Shown one piece after another: positions 6,275-14,863 of a stretch of DNA of 17,448 bases; within the stretch, counting starts at the first letter, position 1; every line of letters starts with the position of its first letter. Below the pieces are notes generated by a model. It saw nothing but the letters and a program-made list of their open reading frames with translations. It did not search any database and had not been told where the DNA came from. The position numbers were made by a program, and so were the translations under genes. This DNA comes from G020354085 sp964629975. Its GTDB lineage: Bacteria; Pseudomonadota; Gammaproteobacteria; Acidiferrobacterales; Sulfurifustaceae. Location of the stretch: the NCBI GenBank assembly GCA_964629975.1, contig CAZVUN010000054.1, forward strand, positions 1-17,448, read 5' to 3'.

Positions 6275-6787
6275 ATGAGGATTGTCATCGCTATGGCCCC
6301 CCTCATACCCTGCCGAACCGCACCCGCCCGACATGTCGCGGGCTTCACACTCCTTGAGGTGCTGGTGGCGCTGCTCGTGCTGTCGATCGGCCTGCTCGGT
6401 CTGGCCGGACTGCAGACTTTCAGTCTCAAGTTCAACGCCCAGTCCTACCAGCGCACCCAGGCGACACTCCTGATCGACTCGATGGTTGACCGCATGCGGG
6501 CCAATCCGGACGGTGTAAACAACAACATTTACAACAACGTCCCGCTTGGCACCCCGGCCAGCACGTACACCTATGCCGCCGGTTGCCCCGACGCCTGCGG
6601 CAACGCTGACGAACTCGCCAAGTACGATCTCTACCAGTGGCTTACGGCCATTTCGGCTCCCGGGATGCTCACCGGCGGGCAAGGCGGCATCAGTTTCGAC
6701 GGCACGCGCCACACCGTGACCATCGTTTGGTACGAGAATGACCTGCAGATGCAGCAGCAGTCGATCGTTCAACTCTTCCCGGGCTAG
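6275..6787 (+). CDS. pilV: Type IV pilus minor prepilin PilV
   Basis: This is a 170-residue prepilin from ATG 6275; ATG 6293 is an alternative six codons in. The PilD cleavage site is VAG/FTLLEVLVALLVLSIGLLG, with G23/F24 and Glu at mature position 5. The LVLSIGLLGLAGLQ segment, then QRTQATLLIDSMVDRMRAN, is characteristic of PilV. The C-terminal half ends in VTIVWYEND, as in PilV proteins. It is part of the minor-pilin priming complex (PilV, PilW, PilX, FimU) that initiates pilus assembly in the inner membrane. It starts 4 bp after the upstream pilin stop and ends 3 bp before pilW, so translation is probably coupled; no ribosome-binding site is obvious. A C6 run lies in the leader at 6297-6302. 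Confidence 0.93.
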   Translation: MRIVIAMAPLIPCRTAPARHVAGFTLLEVLVALLVLSIGLLGLAGLQTFSLKFNAQSYQRTQATLLIDSMVDRMRANPDGVNNNIYNNVPLGTPASTYTYAAGCPDACGNADELAKYDLYQWLTAISAPGMLTGGQGGISFDGTRHTVTIVWYENDLQMQQQSIVQLFPG

Positions 6788-6790
6788 ATC

Positions 6791-7987
6791 ATGCAGCGCA
6801 ATTGTCGCTCGATAGTTGTACCGGTTCCGCGTGTCGCCTTCGCTGGGCCCGGCGAGCACGGGTTCTCGCTCGTGGAACTGATGGTCGCCTTGACGCTCGG
6901 CCTGCTCATCATGGCCGCGGTCGTGGGCGTGTTCCAGTCGACGCGCATGACCTACCAGACCGACGAGGCATTGATGCGCCTGCAGGAAAATGCCCGCTTC
7001 GCGATGGAGACGATCACGCGCGAAACCCGCCAGGCCGGGGCCCTCGGCTGCAGCCGCTGGGTGACCAACGCGGCAGGGGGTGGGGGGGACGTCAAGCCCC
7101 ACAACAACGTCAATGTCGGATCGGCCGGTGACCCCTACGACTTCGATCTCAGCCAGGTGTTCTTCGGCTTCGAAGCCAACAACACCGGTCCCGGCCAGAC
7201 GCGTTCCTATGGCGGCAGTTATCCGGCAAACGTCACCAACGACTGGAACCCCGCGCTCAATACCGCCCTCGTCGCCAACGCCTTGCCGGGTTCCGACATC
7301 CTGGTGGTGCGGCGCATGGCCTCGACCCCGGCCAAGCTGGGGGGGCCGACCACCGGCACCTTGGTTCCCGTCACGGCCGGCGCGGTCGCCAGCTTCACGC
7401 CCGGTGAAGTGGCGATGGTTTACGACTGCGCGCGCGCGTCGATCTTCCAGATCACCGGGATCAATGGCAACAACCTTGAACACATCGCCGCCGGCACGCC
7501 GGGCAATGCCTGCCCCGACTGGACGCAGCCCACGGCCGCATGCCGCTGGGGCGATCAGTCCTTCAGCGATGAAGATGCCGAAATCGTTAAAGTGCAGACC
7601 ACGGCGTTCTATGTCGCCCAAACCGCGCGCGGCGTGCCCGCCCTGTTCCAGGCGTCCTTCCCCGGCGGGACCGAGGAACTGGTCGAGGGCGTCGAAAACA
7701 TGCAGATGCTGTATGGCATCGATGACGACGCAGATGCCAAGGTCGACCGCTATGTCACTGCCGACGCGGTGGGGGCGAGCTGGGGCAACGTCGTGGCCGT
7801 GCGGCTCGCGTTGCTGGTGAGCAGCGTCAACACCACCGGCACATCGGCCGGCGGCGGCACCGACACCAACTCCTATCGCTTGCTCGACAGCACGCCGGCC
7901 AAGGGCGTGACCATCGATCCGCCAAACGATCTGCGTCGGCGCAGCACCTTCGAGGCCACCATCGTGCTGCGCAGCCGGGGGGTTTGA
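6791..7987 (+). CDS. pilW: Type IV pilus minor prepilin PilW
   Basis: This is a 398-residue PilW-family prepilin. The processing site is EHG/FSLVELMVALTLGLLIMAAV (G24/F25, Glu at mature position 5). It is followed by GVFQSTRMTYQTDEALMRLQENARFAMETITRETRQAG, a block diagnostic of PilW. The C-terminal region includes MQMLYGIDDDADAKVDRYV and VRLALLVSS, also family features, and the length is normal for PilW. It belongs to the tip/priming complex with PilV, PilX and the GspH-type pilin. Two G7 tracts (7082-7088, 7339-7345) and a G6 tract at the very end (7977-7982) are unusual among its neighbours. The G6 tract also serves as a Shine-Dalgarno-like element for pilX, whose ATG is 2 bp past the pilW stop. 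Confidence 0.95.
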   Translation: MQRNCRSIVVPVPRVAFAGPGEHGFSLVELMVALTLGLLIMAAVVGVFQSTRMTYQTDEALMRLQENARFAMETITRETRQAGALGCSRWVTNAAGGGGDVKPHNNVNVGSAGDPYDFDLSQVFFGFEANNTGPGQTRSYGGSYPANVTNDWNPALNTALVANALPGSDILVVRRMASTPAKLGGPTTGTLVPVTAGAVASFTPGEVAMVYDCARASIFQITGINGNNLEHIAAGTPGNACPDWTQPTAACRWGDQSFSDEDAEIVKVQTTAFYVAQTARGVPALFQASFPGGTEELVEGVENMQMLYGIDDDADAKVDRYVTADAVGASWGNVVAVRLALLVSSVNTTGTSAGGGTDTNSYRLLDSTPAKGVTIDPPNDLRRRSTFEATIVLRSRGV

Positions 7988-7989
7988 TC

Positions 7990-8589
7990 ATGCACACCAC
8001 AATACCGCGATCGTTGTCGACCGGACTCACCGCGCATCGTTCGGTCCCGCAGCAGCGGGGTGCGGCGCTTGCCATGGCGCTCATCTTTCTGCTGATCCTC
8101 ACCCTCATCGCGGTGACCGCGGTCACCTCGAGCAGCCTGGGGGAGAAGATGGCAGCTAACCTGAAGGATCAGCGCACCGCATTCCAGGCCGCTGAAGCCG
8201 CGCTGCGCGCGGCGGAAGGGTGGATCACGAGCCTGAACTACTCCGATCCGACCAAGATCATCCCCGAGAACACCGGCACCGCCTGCACAACAGCCACCAC
8301 GGTGTGCAAGCAGAACCTGCTCGGCAATCTCGGCGACCAGTCGGCCTATCCCAATTCCTGGTGGAAGAACTACGCCGTCGCCTATGGCTCGAACCTGTCG
8401 GCAGCGGACCAGCCACGCTATGTCGCGGAATTCCGCGCCTTCGAAATGGACGACCCTTCGCTCGGCAAGGACTACGGTAAGCCGGGCCGGGCCTTCTACC
8501 GAGTCACCGGCTTCGGCGTCGGAGCGACCGAAAGCGCCACCGCAGTCGTGCAGAGCCACTTCGGCGTGCACGTCAACCCGCCCAAGTAA
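7990..8589 (+). CDS. pilX: Type IV pilus minor prepilin PilX
   Basis: This is a 199-residue protein with a PilX N-terminal domain: QQRG/AALAMALIFLLILTLIAV, then SSSLGEKMAANLKDQRTAFQAAEAALRAAE, which is diagnostic of PilX. Predicted cleavage follows G24. The mature protein lacks Glu-5, as is usual for PilX and its GspK-like counterparts, which cap the pilus tip. The remainder is a small globular domain without further motifs that I recognise. I chose ATG 7990, preceded by a G-rich stretch at 7977-7982. An in-frame TTG at 7984 overlaps the pilW stop and adds two residues. A 111-bp gap separates it from pilY1. Confidence 0.93.
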   Translation: MHTTIPRSLSTGLTAHRSVPQQRGAALAMALIFLLILTLIAVTAVTSSSLGEKMAANLKDQRTAFQAAEAALRAAEGWITSLNYSDPTKIIPENTGTACTTATTVCKQNLLGNLGDQSAYPNSWWKNYAVAYGSNLSAADQPRYVAEFRAFEMDDPSLGKDYGKPGRAFYRVTGFGVGATESATAVVQSHFGVHVNPPK

Positions 8590-8700
8590 TCGTCGGAAAG
8601 TGCATCCATGCGTCCGCCTCACCACAGAGCTGCGCGCGCCGGCGAGACCGGTCACGCGCAGTGTCGCGCCAGGCGGCCGTACAAGAAAGGAGCAGCAGTC

Positions 8701-11700
8701 ATGATCCACAGCTTCATCCGCAGAACCATCACGGTCACCGGCCTTGCGGCACTCATTGCGGTCGGCGCCACGCCCTACCCGGCGTCCGCCGCGCCGCTCA
8801 GCCTCGCCGACAGCCCGCTGGCGCTGCTGGCGAGCGTCGATCCGAACCTGATCTTCACCTACGACGACTCGGGCAGTATGTCATGGGCATTCATTCCTGA
8901 CTCGCTCGGTAACGACGATCTCGACGACGAGCGCCGCAGCTGTTCCTCGACCTTCAACCCGCTCTATTTCGACCCGAACGGGACCTACGATGTGCCGGTT
9001 GACGCCAACGGCGACCCGATCAACGCCGCCGCGCCGACCACCTTCACCGCCGCCTACGTTGACGGATTCGACACGAGCAAGGGAACGGTCAATCTGGCGA
9101 CCAGCTATCGCGCGACTTGGGACCCGATTAACTACTATGGTCCGCAATATGCGGGCTGCGGCTTCACCGGTGCGACAACGATCAACACAACCAGTCCGTA
9201 TACCGGCACCTACAACAGCGCGCGTCCCGCCTTCTACTTCACCTATAACGCCGGGTGCGGCAACACCAACGATAGCGCCTGCTACAACCTCGTCCAACAC
9301 AACAACGGCGCTGCGGGCGGTGCGTGGACGGCTGCCATGCAACAAAAATTTGCCAACTGGTATTCGTATTACCGGACCCGCACCCTGCTGGCGAAATCCG
9401 CGGCCGGCCGTACGTTTCAGGGCCTGTCCGACACGGTGCGTCTCGCCTATCAGCGGCTCAACAGCTGCAACGGCGGTTTCGGCATTGCCCCAACCGCTTC
9501 CTGTCCCGGCTCCTATGTGCAGCCGATGACCGCCGCCAACAAGGCCACCTTCCTCAACTGGCTGTACAAGTCTCCGGCAAGCGGCGGCACGCCGCTGCGC
9601 AGCGCCTTCGTCCGGGCAGGCCAGTATCTTTCCAGCACCTCCAACCGCAGCCCGTGGGCGGAGAACCCCAACGTCGCGGTCGGCACCGAGCACGCCTGCC
9701 GGCAGACCTTCCACGTCGCGTTCACCGACGGCGTCTGGAATGACAACGTCACCGGTTACGGCAATGTCGACAACAGCACGGTCGCGCTTCCGGCGTACGA
9801 CCTGGATGCCAGTCGCCTGAAGCTCTCGTATCACCCCGGCAACTATGCCCCGGGGAGCCTGCCCGCCAATCGCAAACCCTATCCGGATGCGAACTCCAAC
9901 AGTCTGGCCGACATCGCGTTCTACTTCTGGTCACGCGATGCACGCGCCTCGATGCCAAACAAGGTGCCGCAGTACATCATCAACAGCGAAGGCAGCGATG
10001 CCGACAAGTTCTGGCATCCGGACAATGATCCGGCAACCTGGCAGCATCTGGTCAACTATACGGTGGGGCTGGGTGTGGCCGGCAACCTCAACCCGACCAA
10101 TTATTTCGATCGCAACCAGCCGAACAGCGCAGGTCACTGGGATGAGCTCATGGCCGGCGGACCGCCGACCTGGGGCGCGACCGCTTCAAACTCGGTGAAC
10201 AACGTCGATGATCTCTGGCACGCGGCCGTCAACAGCCGTGGCCGCTTCTTCAGCGCGCGCAGTGCCAGTCAGATGGTCGAGGCGCTGCAATCGGCGCTCA
10301 ATGACGCGCTCGCGCGCACCGGTTCGGCGGCGGCGCTCTCGGCCAACAGCGGCTCGGTGAGCGCCAGCTCCCTGATCTATCAGGCCAGCTACAACAGCAC
10401 CAACTGGTCCGGAAACCTTATGGCCTACGGCATCGACACGGCCACCAACACGCCCAATCCGAACGCGACCTGGAACGCGGCCACACGCCTGAATGACGCC
10501 ACGACCGGGCTCAACTACACGAACCGCAAGATCATCACCTATAAACCGAGCACGCGCGCGGGCACGGCGTTCCGCTGGAACGACATCGATACCTCCCAAC
10601 AGAACGCGCTGCACATCGACCCGGCTACCGCCGCCTCCGACGGCCACGGCGAGGCGCGCCTCGATTACCTGCGCGGGGCAAGCGCCAACGAGGGCCAAGG
10701 CCTCAATTTCCGGGTGCGCGGCTGCACCGATATCGACGCCAAACCGGTCACCTGCGCCCCGGATAACGGCAAGCTCGGCGACATCGTCAATTCCTCCCCT
10801 CTGTTTGTGGGGCGCCCGCCGTTTCGCTATCGCGACAGCTTCGAGGCCAAACCCTACTCGGCGTTCGCTGCGAGCAACGCCAACCGCACGCCGGTCGTTT
10901 ACGTCGGCGCCAACGACGGCATGCTGCACGGATTCAATGCCAACACCGGGGAGGAGCTGATCGCCTACGTGCCGAGCCCCGTGTACGCTAACCTAAACCG
11001 CCTGCCGTGGCGCTCCTACAGCCACCGCTATTATGTCGACGGCTCGCCGACGGTCGGCGATGTGTTCATCAAGCCGAAATCGGGCGCGGCCGACTGGCGC
11101 ACCGTGCTGGTGGGCGGCCTCAACAAGGGCGGCCGCGGCTATTTCGCGCTCGATGTTACCGATCCATCCCAGTTCAAGGAGAGCAATGCCGCCAATCTGG
11201 TGCTGTGGGAGTTCACCAGCACCGATGACGCCGACCTTGGCCACAGCTACAGCCAGCCATCGATCGTCAAGATGGCCAATGGCAAATGGGCGGCGATCTT
11301 TGGCAGCGGCTACAACAACGTGAGCCCCGGCACCGGCGAGGGCTTCGTCTACATCGTCTTCATCGAGGGCGGCGTCGACGGCACCTGGACCATCGATCAG
11401 GACTACGTCAAGTTGCGCACCAACGCGGGCGACACCACCACGCCGAACGGCATCGCCGGTATCACGACGGTGGACGTCAACCGCGACGATATCGCCGACT
11501 ACATCTACGCGGCCGATCTGCAGGGCAACCTGTGGCGCTTCGACGTGACCAATCCCAAGAATGACCCAGAGGCGGCATGGATCGCCGCCATCAAGGACAC
11601 GACCCCATCGGCCAAGCGTCGCACGCTGCTGTTTCAGACCAAGAGTGGGCGTCCGATCACCCACTACCCGGCGGTGGCGCGCCATCCCCTGGGCGGCTTG

Positions 11701-12375
11701 TTGGTCTACTTCGGTACCGGCAAGTATCTGGAGTCATCCGATAACAACGTCACCGGCGCCCCGACCGAGACGTTCTACGCCATCTGGGATCGCGGCCTGG
11801 GGGAGACCGTCCCGACCAACAGGCTGCTTGCGCAGACGGTGACCGGCACCAACCACATTGGCAACTTCGACGTGCGCGTGACGAGCAATAATGCGATCAC
11901 GTGGGCGACCGCGAGTCCGGCGGCCGCGGGGACGCACCTTGGCTGGTACCTGGATCTGCCAACAACCGGCGAGCGCATTACGGTCAACCCGCTGGTGCGC
12001 GAAGGCAAGATCATCTTCTCGACCTACATTCCGACCACCGTGCCCTGCGAGCCGGGCGGCGATGGCTGGCTGATGGAGCTCGACGGGATCACCGGCGGAC
12101 GCCTCACCGACACGTTCGATCTGGACGAGAACGGCGTCATTGATACGGCTGATCGGTTCTCGAGCGGCGGTGCGGTGGTCGCCAGCTCCGGCGTGCGCAC
12201 CGGCGGGACGTCGGGGGTGACGGTGCTGTCCACCAACCCCAATCTGTCCAGCCCCCCGAAACCAGCGGGCGAGTGCGTCGAGGTCAAACTCGCCAGCACG
12301 CAGGACAAGAAGATCGTCCGCATGCAGGAGAAGTGCAAAGGACCATCGCGCGAGTCGTGGATCCAGTCGCGATGA
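8701..12375 (+). CDS. pilY1: PilY1/PilC family type IV pilus tip adhesin
   Basis: This is a 1224-residue secreted protein. Residues 1-30 are a Sec signal peptide ending in PASA. The N-terminal von Willebrand A-like domain carries a MIDAS pattern: D55-x-S57-x-S59 (YDDSGSM), T297 (GGTPL) and D343 (FTDG). The C-terminal half is the PilY1 beta-propeller: VYVGANDGMLHGF near 734, VGGLNKGGRGYFALDVT, and the calcium loop D925-x-N-x-D929-x-I-x-D933 followed by DYIYAADLQGNLWRFDV. A second EF-hand-like loop, D1140LDENGVID1148, lies near the C-terminus. PilY1 is a calcium-controlled factor for pilus extension, adhesion and surface sensing. The ATG at 8701 has AAAGGAG 8 nt upstream and starts the signal peptide. 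A frame from 8608 would add 31 basic residues and spoil it. Length is slightly above P. aeruginosa PilY1 (1161 as I recall). Confidence 0.95.
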   Translation: MIHSFIRRTITVTGLAALIAVGATPYPASAAPLSLADSPLALLASVDPNLIFTYDDSGSMSWAFIPDSLGNDDLDDERRSCSSTFNPLYFDPNGTYDVPVDANGDPINAAAPTTFTAAYVDGFDTSKGTVNLATSYRATWDPINYYGPQYAGCGFTGATTINTTSPYTGTYNSARPAFYFTYNAGCGNTNDSACYNLVQHNNGAAGGAWTAAMQQKFANWYSYYRTRTLLAKSAAGRTFQGLSDTVRLAYQRLNSCNGGFGIAPTASCPGSYVQPMTAANKATFLNWLYKSPASGGTPLRSAFVRAGQYLSSTSNRSPWAENPNVAVGTEHACRQTFHVAFTDGVWNDNVTGYGNVDNSTVALPAYDLDASRLKLSYHPGNYAPGSLPANRKPYPDANSNSLADIAFYFWSRDARASMPNKVPQYIINSEGSDADKFWHPDNDPATWQHLVNYTVGLGVAGNLNPTNYFDRNQPNSAGHWDELMAGGPPTWGATASNSVNNVDDLWHAAVNSRGRFFSARSASQMVEALQSALNDALARTGSAAALSANSGSVSASSLIYQASYNSTNWSGNLMAYGIDTATNTPNPNATWNAATRLNDATTGLNYTNRKIITYKPSTRAGTAFRWNDIDTSQQNALHIDPATAASDGHGEARLDYLRGASANEGQGLNFRVRGCTDIDAKPVTCAPDNGKLGDIVNSSPLFVGRPPFRYRDSFEAKPYSAFAASNANRTPVVYVGANDGMLHGFNANTGEELIAYVPSPVYANLNRLPWRSYSHRYYVDGSPTVGDVFIKPKSGAADWRTVLVGGLNKGGRGYFALDVTDPSQFKESNAANLVLWEFTSTDDADLGHSYSQPSIVKMANGKWAAIFGSGYNNVSPGTGEGFVYIVFIEGGVDGTWTIDQDYVKLRTNAGDTTTPNGIAGITTVDVNRDDIADYIYAADLQGNLWRFDVTNPKNDPEAAWIAAIKDTTPSAKRRTLLFQTKSGRPITHYPAVARHPLGGLLVYFGTGKYLESSDNNVTGAPTETFYAIWDRGLGETVPTNRLLAQTVTGTNHIGNFDVRVTSNNAITWATASPAAAGTHLGWYLDLPTTGERITVNPLVREGKIIFSTYIPTTVPCEPGGDGWLMELDGITGGRLTDTFDLDENGVIDTADRFSSGGAVVASSGVRTGGTSGVTVLSTNPNLSSPPKPAGECVEVKLASTQDKKIVRMQEKCKGPSRESWIQSR

Positions 12376-12488
12376 AACAGACCGGCGGGGCACGCAGGCG
12401 GCGGGTCGCGGCCTGCGCAGTGGCAAGGCGCCGCTGCCGGGAAAAGCCTGAGACAACGAGGTTTGATGATGAATGCAAGGCGCTTTGA
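12372..12488 (+). CDS. Possible 38-codon ORF at the pilY1-pilE junction
   Basis: An ATG overlaps the pilY1 stop as ATGA, and the frame runs 38 codons to a TGA inside pilE in another frame. The product is arginine-rich (ARRRRVAACAVARRRCREK) and has no signal peptide or family motif. It occupies the place of pilY2 in Pseudomonas but does not resemble it. It may simply be noncoding spacer that contains the pilE ribosome-binding site. Confidence 0.15.
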   Translation: MKQTGGARRRRVAACAVARRRCREKPETTRFDDECKAL

Positions 12489-12963
12489 CAACCGCGGGTT
12501 TTCGCTGATCGAGCTGGTCGTTACGGTGACGATCGTCGGCATCCTCGCCGCGATCGCCTATCCCAGCTACACCAACTACGTGGCGCAGACCCGCCGCACC
12601 GATGCCACGATCACGCTCACGCGCACCGCGGCGTCGCTCGAGCGCTTCTTTACTCAATGCAGCCGTTACCCGACGGCCGGTGAGTACGCGGCAGCAGCGA
12701 ACAATAACTGCGCGGGTCTCGGCGGTCCGGCAAACTCCTACGATGGTCACTACCAGATGACATACGTCCAGGGTGGACCCAACTGCGGCGGCGCGAACCA
12801 GCCACCGGCGAATGCCTGCTACCAGCTCACCGCGACACCCGTGGGCGCGCAGCTCGCGCGCGACGGCAGCAAGTGCGCTTCCTTCTCCATCGACCATACC
12901 GGTGTGAAAAGAGCGCTCGACGGCGCCAACGTCGACGCGACTGCGACGTGCTGGAAGAAATAG
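12469..12963 (+). CDS. pilE: Type IV pilin-like protein PilE
   Basis: This is a 164-residue prepilin with a classic short leader, MNARRFDNRG/FSLIELVVTVTIVGILAAIAYPSY; cleavage after G10, Glu at mature position 5. The mature protein continues NYVAQTRRTDA and LERFFTQCSRYPTA, the PilE minor-pilin pattern, and has several cysteines suited to disulfides, including a D-region-like C-terminal segment ending CWKK. PilE joins the minor-pilin complex to the major pilus fibre. TTG-ATG-ATG precede the leader. ATG 12469 is 7 nt after GAGG (12458-12461), better than 12466. It is last in the operon, and its stop is only 13 bp from the stop of convergent ispH. Confidence 0.94.
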   Translation: MNARRFDNRGFSLIELVVTVTIVGILAAIAYPSYTNYVAQTRRTDATITLTRTAASLERFFTQCSRYPTAGEYAAAANNNCAGLGGPANSYDGHYQMTYVQGGPNCGGANQPPANACYQLTATPVGAQLARDGSKCASFSIDHTGVKRALDGANVDATATCWKK

Positions 12964-12976
12964 TGCCGCCGCCGCG

Positions 12977-13906
12977 CTAGGGCGTGGCGCGCAACGCCTT
13001 GGGCACCGCGAACACCACCGATTCGTGGCGCACGGGCGCGGCATCGCTGACCTGCGCGCCCCATTCGCGCAGGCGCGCCACCACCTGTTGCACCAGCAGC
13101 TCCGGGGCCGACGCGCCGGCGGTGAGGCCCACCGTCCCAGCCGCCGCGAACCACTCGCGGCGCAGATCGTCCGGCCCGTCGATCATGTAGGCCCGCGCGC
13201 CCTGCCCTTCGGCCACTTCGCGCAGGCGGTTGGAGTTGGAGCTGTTGCGTGAACCCACCACCAGGAACACATCACAGCGTGGCGCCAGCGCCTTGACCGC
13301 GTCCTGGCGGTTCTGGGTGGCGTAGCAGATGTCGTCCTTGCGTGGCCCGTGGATCACCGGAAAGCGCGCGCGCAGCGCCTCGACGATGCGCGCGGTGTCG
13401 TCCATCGACAGCGTGGTCTGGGTGACGTAGGCGAGGTTGGCCGGGTCGCGCACAGTGAGGCGCGCGACGTCCTCCACCGTCTCGACCAGATAGATGCCAT
13501 CGCTCGCCTGTCCCATGGTGCCCTCGACCTCCGGGTGACCGGCGTGGCCGATCAGCACCAGCTCGGTGCCGTGCCGGCGGTGGCGCACCACCTCCATGTG
13601 CACCTTGGTGACGAGCGGGCAGGTGGCGTCGAACACGCGCAGGCCGCGCCGCCGGGCCTCGTCCTGCACGCCGCGCGATACGCCGTGGGCGCTGAAGATC
13701 ACGGTGGCGCCATCCGGAACGGCGTCGAGCTCCTCGACGAACACCGCGCCCTTGGCGCGCAGGTTCTCCACCACGAAGCGGTTGTGCACGACCTCGTGGC
13801 GCACGTAGATCGGCGCGCCGAACAGCTCGAGCGCGCGCTCGACGATCTCGATGGCGCGGTCGACACCGGCACAGAAACCGCGCGGATTGGCGAGCAGCAC
13901 CTGCAT
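12977..13906 (-). CDS. ispH: 4-hydroxy-3-methylbut-2-enyl diphosphate reductase
   Basis: This 309-residue iron-sulfur enzyme performs the last step of the MEP pathway, reducing HMBPP to IPP and DMAPP. The three cluster cysteines are C12 (LLANPRGFCAGVDRAI), C96 (DATCPLVTKVHMEV) and C194 (GPRKDDICYATQNRQ). HEVVHN, FSAHGVS, IGHAGHPEVEGTMGQ, TQTTLS and GSRNSSNSNRL are all present, and the length matches the E. coli protein (316). I placed the start at ATG 13906, which aligns with E. coli MQILLANPRG; ATG 13915 would add three residues. It is the last gene of the ileS-lspA-fkpB-ispH cluster, 32 bp after fkpB. Confidence 0.97.
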   Translation of the reverse strand: MQVLLANPRGFCAGVDRAIEIVERALELFGAPIYVRHEVVHNRFVVENLRAKGAVFVEELDAVPDGATVIFSAHGVSRGVQDEARRRGLRVFDATCPLVTKVHMEVVRHRRHGTELVLIGHAGHPEVEGTMGQASDGIYLVETVEDVARLTVRDPANLAYVTQTTLSMDDTARIVEALRARFPVIHGPRKDDICYATQNRQDAVKALAPRCDVFLVVGSRNSSNSNRLREVAEGQGARAYMIDGPDDLRREWFAAAGTVGLTAGASAPELLVQQVVARLREWGAQVSDAAPVRHESVVFAVPKALRATP

Positions 13907-13938
13907 GGTGCGCATCTTAGCTGCATTCGGGCCACCGA

Positions 13939-14379
13939 TCAGCCCGGCGGCCGCCCGACCTCCAGGATTTCCACATCGAACACGAGGTCATGACCGGCCA
14001 AGGGGTGCGAGAAATCGACGTGCACCTCGTGTTCCGACACCTCCACGACCGTGCCCGGGAGTTCCTGGCCCGACGGCAGCTCGAAGCCGATGACCAGCCC
14101 TGGCGCGAGCGCCATGTCGGGCGGGAAGTCGGTGCGCGGCATCACCTCGATCTCGGGCTCGTCCGTCTCGCCGTAGGCGTCGCGGCTGGCGATCTCGAAG
14201 CGGCGCACCTCGCCGGCAGTGAGCCCGAGCAGACAGTTCTCGAACACCGGCAGCAGGTCGCTTCGCCCGACCACGAGCTGGGCGGGCGGCGCCCCGCGCG
14301 TGGTCTCGGCGATCTTCCCGGTCGCTGCGAGGCTCAGTGTGTAGTGCAGGACAACACGCGAGCCGGTTTCGATCTGCAT
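13939..14379 (-). CDS. fkpB: FKBP-type peptidyl-prolyl isomerase FkpB/SlpA
   Basis: This is a 146-residue SlpA-like FKBP. It contains VVLHYTLSLAATGKIAETT, then GRSDLLPVFENCLLGLTAGE, an inserted chaperone (IF-type) segment (RDAYGETDEPEIEVMPRTDF), and the C-terminal VDFSHPLAGHDLVFDVEIL, the hallmark of FkpB. It catalyses proline isomerisation and has chaperone activity in the cytosol. ATG 14379 aligns with family starts. A longer frame to 14427 would overlap lspA and adds no family sequence. It begins 16 bp after lspA and is followed by ispH at 32 bp, a conserved operon order in gammaproteobacteria. Confidence 0.95.
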   Translation of the reverse strand: MQIETGSRVVLHYTLSLAATGKIAETTRGAPPAQLVVGRSDLLPVFENCLLGLTAGEVRRFEIASRDAYGETDEPEIEVMPRTDFPPDMALAPGLVIGFELPSGQELPGTVVEVSEHEVHVDFSHPLAGHDLVFDVEILEVGRPPG

Positions 14380-14395
14380 GGCGGGGTGGGCCTGC

Positions 14396-14863
14396 TCAGG
14401 CCTTGCGCTTGAACAGTCCCAGGGCATCGGCGATCAGCACGATCGCCCCGATGGTGATGGCCGAATCGGCGACGTTGAACGTCCAGAAATGCCAGCCGCC
14501 GAAGTGAAAGTCGATGAAGTCGATGACGTAGCCGTGCGCCACGCGGTCGACGAGGTTGCCGACGGCGCCGCCCAGGATGAGCGTCAGCGCCACCGCCAGC
14601 CACCGGTCGCCCGGCCCGAGACCGCGCAGCATGCTGAGGATCACCACGCACGCGAGCACGGCGACACCAAGGAACGCCCAGTTCTGCCAGCCGCCCGCGC
14701 CGCTCAGGAAACCGAACGCCGCGCCGGCGTTGTATACGAGCGTGAGGTTGAGGATCGGCAACAGCTGCACCTCGGCATGGCGCACCAGGTACCTGGCGGC
14801 GGCGTACTTGCTGGCCTGGTCGAGCACCACGACGATACCGCTGATCCAGAGGTACTTGAGCAT
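14396..14863 (-). CDS. lspA: Lipoprotein signal peptidase (signal peptidase II)
   Basis: This 155-residue inner-membrane aspartyl protease removes the signal peptide from diacylglyceryl-modified prolipoproteins. Four hydrophobic segments are visible. The conserved blocks are LDQASK (14-19), NAGAAFGFL (45-53), GGAVGNLVDR (98-107), the first catalytic Asp D115 (VIDFIDF) and the second D133 (FNVADSAITIG). ATG 14863 overlaps the ileS stop by one base (TGATG), so translation is coupled. A frame extending to 14920 adds an arginine-rich tail from inside ileS and is not credible. Confidence 0.97.
   Translation of the reverse strand: MLKYLWISGIVVVLDQASKYAAARYLVRHAEVQLLPILNLTLVYNAGAAFGFLSGAGGWQNWAFLGVAVLACVVILSMLRGLGPGDRWLAVALTLILGGAVGNLVDRVAHGYVIDFIDFHFGGWHFWTFNVADSAITIGAIVLIADALGLFKRKA

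Noticed and set aside
6161..7621. 486-codon minus-strand frame opposite pilV and pilW
   Set aside because: No recognisable domain, no promoter, and it spans two well-supported pilin genes and their junction.
8608..8700. Upstream extension of pilY1 from ATG 8608
   Set aside because: It would put 31 basic residues ahead of a clear signal peptide, and ATG 8701 has a much better ribosome-binding site.
12981..12998. GGCGT/ACGCC hairpin near the ispH stop as a terminator
   Set aside because: Only five base pairs inside ispH coding sequence and no U run.
11734..13044. 436-codon minus-strand frame opposite pilY1 end, pilE and ispH end
   Set aside because: It crosses three genuine genes and has no motif; GC-bias artefact.
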